From NCBI GenBank assembly GCA_043775015.1, contig JAYVSV010000047.1:1-64000 (forward strand): a DNA stretch of 64,000 nucleotides, read 5' to 3'. The translations under genes and the position numbers were made by a program. Below are positions 60,187 through 64,000 of the stretch, piece by piece. The stretch is from CANJXF01 sp043775015 (lineage in GTDB: Bacteria; Verrucomicrobiota; Verrucomicrobiia; Limisphaerales; CANJXF01). Numbering within the stretch: position 1 is the first letter of the stretch; each line of letters begins with the position of its first letter. The notes beneath the pieces were generated by a model, which was not told the origin of the DNA, did not search any database, and saw nothing but the letters and a program-made list of their open reading frames with translations.

Positions 60187-62438
60187 CAGTGTTTTTCTCC
60201 GGGGTGATAGTTCTTAGTCGCTTGGGCCACGACATCCTTCCAGTAGAATGGTGATTCCTTGAATTTGCGTTGCGAAAGGAGTTGCGCCTGATCAAAAAAA
60301 TGAGGCGACGCCGGATCGCTGCTGTCGCCATATTGCAGCAAGGTTTTGGCTCGAACCTTGTTCTTTGAAAACTCGAAAACTCCCATGAAGCTGTTTCCCA
60401 CCACCGCGTAGGAATTGCGGCGCTCAACGCTTCCAGGAATGGGCGGCGTGTAATACTGTGTGAACGCGATTCCCAAAGAACCGGGAACTCCGGCGGTGGG
60501 CACGCTCGGTAGCTTGTCACTGAAGGTCACCTTGGCGAGATTCGCTACGTTGGAATGTCGTTGTAAGCGGTGGATGTCGCCCCACGGCATCTTCCAGTCG
60601 CCGTAGATGCTCTTCAATTTTTCCGCCGCCTTAACCAGCGCTTTGAACTGTGCTTTGGGACTGTTGATCATCTCAGGCTTCAGGGTTTCTTTCGTGGCAA
60701 AACTGGGTCCCACCATTTCTTCATACCATTGAACACAGAGGCTTGCCTGCGTGGAGGGCACGCCGCCGCGGCAATCCCAGTTCAGTAGATGGACGATGTA
60801 CGGTTCCACCTGCCGGGCTAGTTCTGGATCGGTCTGCTTCAATTCTTCAAATTGTAATTTGTATCTCGGCAACTCCGTCAAGGCCCAGTAAATGGTCGTG
60901 TCCAGAGCCACCGTTTGCCATTCTTCAAAGGTCACGCTGTGGAGGTTGCGCAACAGGTAACGGGACATCTTCGCCCGGCGCTTGTCGTCGTTCTGCTCTT
61001 TTTTCTGGACCATATAAGCCGGATAATTTCCCGGAAAAGGATTCCCGTCATCGGTCGTGGTGTAAGGCGTCTGGTTGCAACTTTGAACAAAGCCGGAGAT
61101 CGGGTTCAACACGCGCGGCAGTTCGTTGAAGACGTGATAGCCCTGCCACTCGGTGCGGGGATTGGCACCATCCAATAGCGTCTCGGCTTCGAAGGTCGGG
61201 TCGCGTTTGGGGACGATGCCGTTGTAGAGGTAGAGGATATTTCCCTCGCGATCAGCATACACGACGTTGTAGATGTGCTGTTCCAGGTGAGACATCGCGG
61301 CGAGAAACTCGGTCAAGTTTTTTGCCTTGAGCATTTGGAGCGATTGGCGTGGGTAAAAGGCTTCGCGGAATTTGGCGATGTTCACCGCGATTTGTTTCGT
61401 GTCGTTGATCTTCTCAGCTACCGGACCATGGTGCGTCTTGCGAAACGTCACCGGGCGCTCGGTCATGCCGTTGGCGGTCTTGACCTTGATCGTGTCCTGC
61501 CATTCAGTCGCCGTGCGATAGACATCGCCGTACTTGTAATTCAAAGGGTGGCCTGGATCGTCAAAAGTTTCCTGCCAGGCATCACCGGTGTTGGGTTTAT
61601 TGACCGTGAAAGTCCAGCCCATGTTCTCGTTATGTCCAATGGTCGTAAGGGGACTGCCAAAAAATGTGGCCCCGGCAAAATTCAAACCCTCACCGCTGTG
61701 AAGGTGCGCCTCATAAAACTGGCCGAAGCCGTAGTAGGGCTGGTGCGGGTTTGAATAGAGCATCGTGGAACCGTTCTTGGTCCGGCTGGGAGCGATGGCG
61801 TAGGCGTTGCTCCCGATGAATTCTGCGTCCGTCGAATCACCATTTTGAGCCAGGTCGGATTTGCCAGTACGTGTTCCCTGGTAAATCGTTTGCAACAGGA
61901 CATTCCGTCCGAACGCCATCAAATACCACGGTTCAAATCGCTCCAGCAGTCGCAGTTTTCCGTTGGGATTCTTTTCAACGTAATAGTTGATTCCAGCAAC
62001 AAAGGCGGTGCACAGGGCGCGATCCTTGGGGGGCAACTTCTCGAAATCCTCCCGCGCCAGCCGCGGCACCTCGAACAGGCGGTTCAACCAATCACCGCCG
62101 TAGCCCGCCTCGCCGTTCAACTCGCTGGCCCGTCCCAGCCCGCTGACGTAAGATTCTTCAAGCTGCCACAAATAATCCTCGGCCTGACAATAAGCGAAAC
62201 CGAAGATGACCGATTCATCCGTCGGCCCATCAATGTGCGGCACTCCGTAATGATCGCGGTAAATGGTCACGCTTCGGGCTAAGGCCGCTGCGTCAATGTC
62301 GGGTGACGACGACTCGTTTGCCTGAACAGTCATCAGTCGTTCAGCTAGGCAGCAGAAACAAACCGCCAGAATTTTTGTAGCCCAAAAAATTCTATCAACC
62401 GAACGATTAATTCCGAAAGAGCTACGTTTGTTTTTCAT
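60186..62438 (-). CDS. penicillin acylase-family (Ntn) hydrolase, exported
   Basis: The 750-residue precursor carries a signal segment (KILAVCFCCLAERLMTVQA) and penicillin acylase motifs: IYRDHYGVPHIDGPTDE, FGFAYCQAEDYLWQLEE and the beta-chain start IGSNAYAIAPSRT with Ser210 as nucleophile. YSNPHQPYYG and SCNQTPYTTTDDGNPF follow. It resembles the AHL/cephalosporin acylase branch in the GSNAYA motif. ATG 62438 is preferred because it precedes the signal; the frame extends 34 codons upstream. Its stop overlaps the peroxidase fusion gene start by one nt. It shares the fold with 51308-53455 but the two are not close copies. Confidence 0.82.
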   Translation of the reverse strand: MKNKRSSFGINRSVDRIFWATKILAVCFCCLAERLMTVQANESSSPDIDAAALARSVTIYRDHYGVPHIDGPTDESVIFGFAYCQAEDYLWQLEESYVSGLGRASELNGEAGYGGDWLNRLFEVPRLAREDFEKLPPKDRALCTAFVAGINYYVEKNPNGKLRLLERFEPWYLMAFGRNVLLQTIYQGTRTGKSDLAQNGDSTDAEFIGSNAYAIAPSRTKNGSTMLYSNPHQPYYGFGQFYEAHLHSGEGLNFAGATFFGSPLTTIGHNENMGWTFTVNKPNTGDAWQETFDDPGHPLNYKYGDVYRTATEWQDTIKVKTANGMTERPVTFRKTHHGPVAEKINDTKQIAVNIAKFREAFYPRQSLQMLKAKNLTEFLAAMSHLEQHIYNVVYADREGNILYLYNGIVPKRDPTFEAETLLDGANPRTEWQGYHVFNELPRVLNPISGFVQSCNQTPYTTTDDGNPFPGNYPAYMVQKKEQNDDKRRAKMSRYLLRNLHSVTFEEWQTVALDTTIYWALTELPRYKLQFEELKQTDPELARQVEPYIVHLLNWDCRGGVPSTQASLCVQWYEEMVGPSFATKETLKPEMINSPKAQFKALVKAAEKLKSIYGDWKMPWGDIHRLQRHSNVANLAKVTFSDKLPSVPTAGVPGSLGIAFTQYYTPPIPGSVERRNSYAVVGNSFMGVFEFSKNKVRAKTLLQYGDSSDPASPHFFDQAQLLSQRKFKESPFYWKDVVAQATKNYHPGEKH

Positions 62439-62658
62439 TTGAATTTGGTAGTCGTGGACATTCAATACCACACGCGTTTGCCCATCTTCAAGGACGGTTT
62501 TGCCGATTGCATAAATCCGAGTTTCTAAGCTTGAACGCATGGAATATTTCGGTGCATCCCGGTTTTTCCGCGAGGGCGCGGAATCTACGCCCGAGGCGGG
62601 TGCGCTCCTCAGCTATTTTTGAATTTGTTGTTAACCGAAGGTTTAAGAAGAATTGAAA

Positions 62659-63513
62659 TTATTTCTGCAGCAGCCTGCGCTCGGATTCATCCCGTATTTG
62701 GCGCGGTGATTTTTCCAGGCGCAACATTTCGTTGGCGTAACGCCGACCGAGTTCACGTTGTGCTTCTGAGTTGAAATGCACTTGATCACCTTTGTGCGCG
62801 AGACCTTTTGACAACGCGCAACCGGTCTTCAAAACGGTTTTCGGAATTTTGGCCAACGTCTCATTCACGTCGCGTGCGAACGGAAGCGGGTTGCCCTCAC
62901 GGTTGTAATTGAACTCACCAATCTGGCCCACCACAAAAGGTAGATTTGGCGCGTTCAGGTCGGCGCGAATATCGGCAATCATTTTCGTCAGTCGCTCGCC
63001 GTAGGAATCGGAGTTGTTTTTTGCGCCCGCATCTCCTTCGCCCTGGTGCCAGAGGATTCCTGCGATTGTGCCCGCAGTTGCGGCGGCCTGCGCTCGTGCG
63101 ACGGCGTTGGAATATAAATCCGCTCCGCGCACCCATCGGCGCAACTGCGTTCCGCCCACCGCGCAAGGCACGAGACCGATGGTGATTTGCGGATTCGCCT
63201 CCGCCATCGCTTTGCCAAACGCGAGGCCCGGACCAACGCCGGGCGTCTTGCCTTTTTCGCCCAAGGTCAATGGCTCCGCCGCAAGTTGCCACTCGTTGCT
63301 GCGATTAAAAACGAAGACGCGCGGATGGGTGGTGCGATCTTCTTTTTCGGGAATTTCGCGTCCCGCCATATTCGATTGGCCTAACAATAAATAAATCTTT
63401 ACCTGATCTTTTCCGGGCAATTTTGTGATTGAGTTGGTTTCGATCGGAGCTGCCAGGGAGATAAAGTCCGTCGCACAAATCGTGAGCGCCAGGAGCAGAA
63501 TTAAATTTCTCAT
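62659..63513 (-). CDS. SASA-family carbohydrate acetylesterase-like protein, exported
   Basis: The 284-residue protein has a signal peptide (LILLLALTICATDFISLA) and the sialate O-acetylesterase (SASA) hallmarks: LLLGQSNMAGRE with the catalytic Ser, ILWHQGEGDA, and KGDQVHFNSEAQRELGRRY with the Asp-His pair. Members deacetylate sialic acids or plant polysaccharides. ATG 63513 is used to begin at the signal peptide. It is on the same strand as the DUF1080 gene to its right and may form a unit for polysaccharide use. Confidence 0.82.
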   Translation of the reverse strand: MRNLILLLALTICATDFISLAAPIETNSITKLPGKDQVKIYLLLGQSNMAGREIPEKEDRTTHPRVFVFNRSNEWQLAAEPLTLGEKGKTPGVGPGLAFGKAMAEANPQITIGLVPCAVGGTQLRRWVRGADLYSNAVARAQAAATAGTIAGILWHQGEGDAGAKNNSDSYGERLTKMIADIRADLNAPNLPFVVGQIGEFNYNREGNPLPFARDVNETLAKIPKTVLKTGCALSKGLAHKGDQVHFNSEAQRELGRRYANEMLRLEKSPRQIRDESERRLLQK

Positions 63514-63641
63514 GCAGATGAAATAATAAAGCGCCCGCTCGGGTCTGCCACTTAAAATCATCGGCGCAGAGAAAATTTCGCAGTCAAGAAGCCAACACGG
63601 CTCCGCGCAAAACAGGAATCAGGCGCAATGGGCTGCGACGC

Positions 63642-64000
63642 TTATCGTAGCGGGTACATATCCACCCGGCGGAAGAAAATTTCGGCCCCTTCGCTTTGGA
63701 GAACAATTTTTCCGGAAGTTGGAAACGCATTCGTCCCCTCAATCGTTGTATGTCCGTTGACGGCGACTTTCACGCGATCACCGTCGCAGAGAACCTCCAG
63801 CCGATTCCATTGGCCGGCGGGTTTTTCGATTTCGTGTAAACCGCGGTAGCCGAGTTCGTCTTTCCAGGGGTCGCGTCCCGGACGATCAAAGCGCGCGATC
63901 TTCGGTCCTTTGCGCACGCCATCCACGGTGAGAAACGCGCCGTTCACGACGAGGATGTCGCCGGTGCCGCCTTCGATAATTTGCGCCTCAATCGCTCGCG
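63642..64000 (-). CDS. DUF1080 (3-keto-disaccharide hydrolase-like) protein, 3' part only
   Basis: The frame is open from the right edge of the window to a stop at 63642. It reads EAQIIEGGTGDILVVNG, then GLHEIEKPAGQWNRLEVLCD, VAVNGHTTIEGTN, GKIVLQSEGAEIFFRRVD, the C-terminal half of the DUF1080 beta-jelly-roll. The N-terminus and any signal peptide lie outside the window. DUF1080 proteins of this phylum are usually exported; some cleave 3-keto-sugars. Confidence 0.8.
   Translation of the reverse strand, partial: RAIEAQIIEGGTGDILVVNGAFLTVDGVRKGPKIARFDRPGRDPWKDELGYRGLHEIEKPAGQWNRLEVLCDGDRVKVAVNGHTTIEGTNAFPTSGKIVLQSEGAEIFFRRVDMYPLR

Overview
The window looks like a chromosomal stretch from a Verrucomicrobia bacterium, most likely of the Pedosphaera/Limisphaerales type. 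The evidence is the gene repertoire: three orphan prepilin-like proteins with the FTLIELLVVIAIIAILAGLL N-terminus and a C-terminal DGH motif, a DUF1549/DUF1553 + DUF1501 pair, secreted GH28, SASA and DUF1080 proteins, long IspH, and B12-dependent ribonucleotide reductase. No rRNA, CRISPR array, prophage or intact transposase was seen. The taxonomic call is inference from gene content only.

Layout. 1-3200: an SDR dehydrogenase, a pseudopilin with a small lipoprotein, and a second pseudopilin on the minus strand. 3200-7600: a 160-bp MITE-like element with a 9-bp target duplication, a deletion-derived pseudogene, and two intact paralogues that fuse a redoxin domain, a cytochrome c domain and a copper monooxygenase-like domain. 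7850-14400 (minus): a ceramidase-like protein and a YdjC-like deacetylase, then a compact operon (FucU mutarotase, aldo/keto reductase, Zn dehydrogenase, TIM-barrel isomerase, fuconolactonase-like hydrolase) that fits non-phosphorylative L-fucose or similar deoxysugar oxidation. 14700-22300: a PUR-alpha-like protein, GH28, a membrane protein, a GMC oxidoreductase, decayed gene fragments, an esterase and a PepSY-like protein. 22500-27000: the DUF1549/1553-DUF1501 pair. 27100-42700: mostly housekeeping genes (LolC/E-LolD, TPMT-like methyltransferase, FmdB-like protein, Der, NrdJ with a candidate NrdR box, NadA, GuaD-like deaminase, dGTPase, IspH, tRNA-Pro). These are interrupted by a two-gene module whose first product carries a caspase/gingipain-like His-Cys signature.

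42850-45000: a strong promoter, a well-preserved ydaO/yuaA (c-di-AMP) riboswitch, an inverted-repeat element in the leader, and a 600-residue SPFH/flotillin-like gene. This is the most interesting locus. 45200-50100: a TolB-like propeller, a formylglycine-generating-enzyme-like lipoprotein, an MBOAT acyltransferase and an SGNH protein, apparently one operon for exported acyl modification. 50200-64000: a third pseudopilin, a penicillin acylase-like protein, the third redoxin-cytochrome-copper fusion, a small secreted protein, an aldehyde dehydrogenase, then a minus-strand pair (penicillin acylase-like plus a di-heme peroxidase fused to a parallel beta-helix), a SASA esterase and a DUF1080 fragment cut by the window end.

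Taken together, the window encodes much periplasmic or exported chemistry (heme, copper, acyl transfer, carbohydrate esterases and lyase-like folds) next to conserved nucleotide and cofactor genes. Intergenic DNA carries several unrelated inverted-repeat elements and at least three decayed genes.
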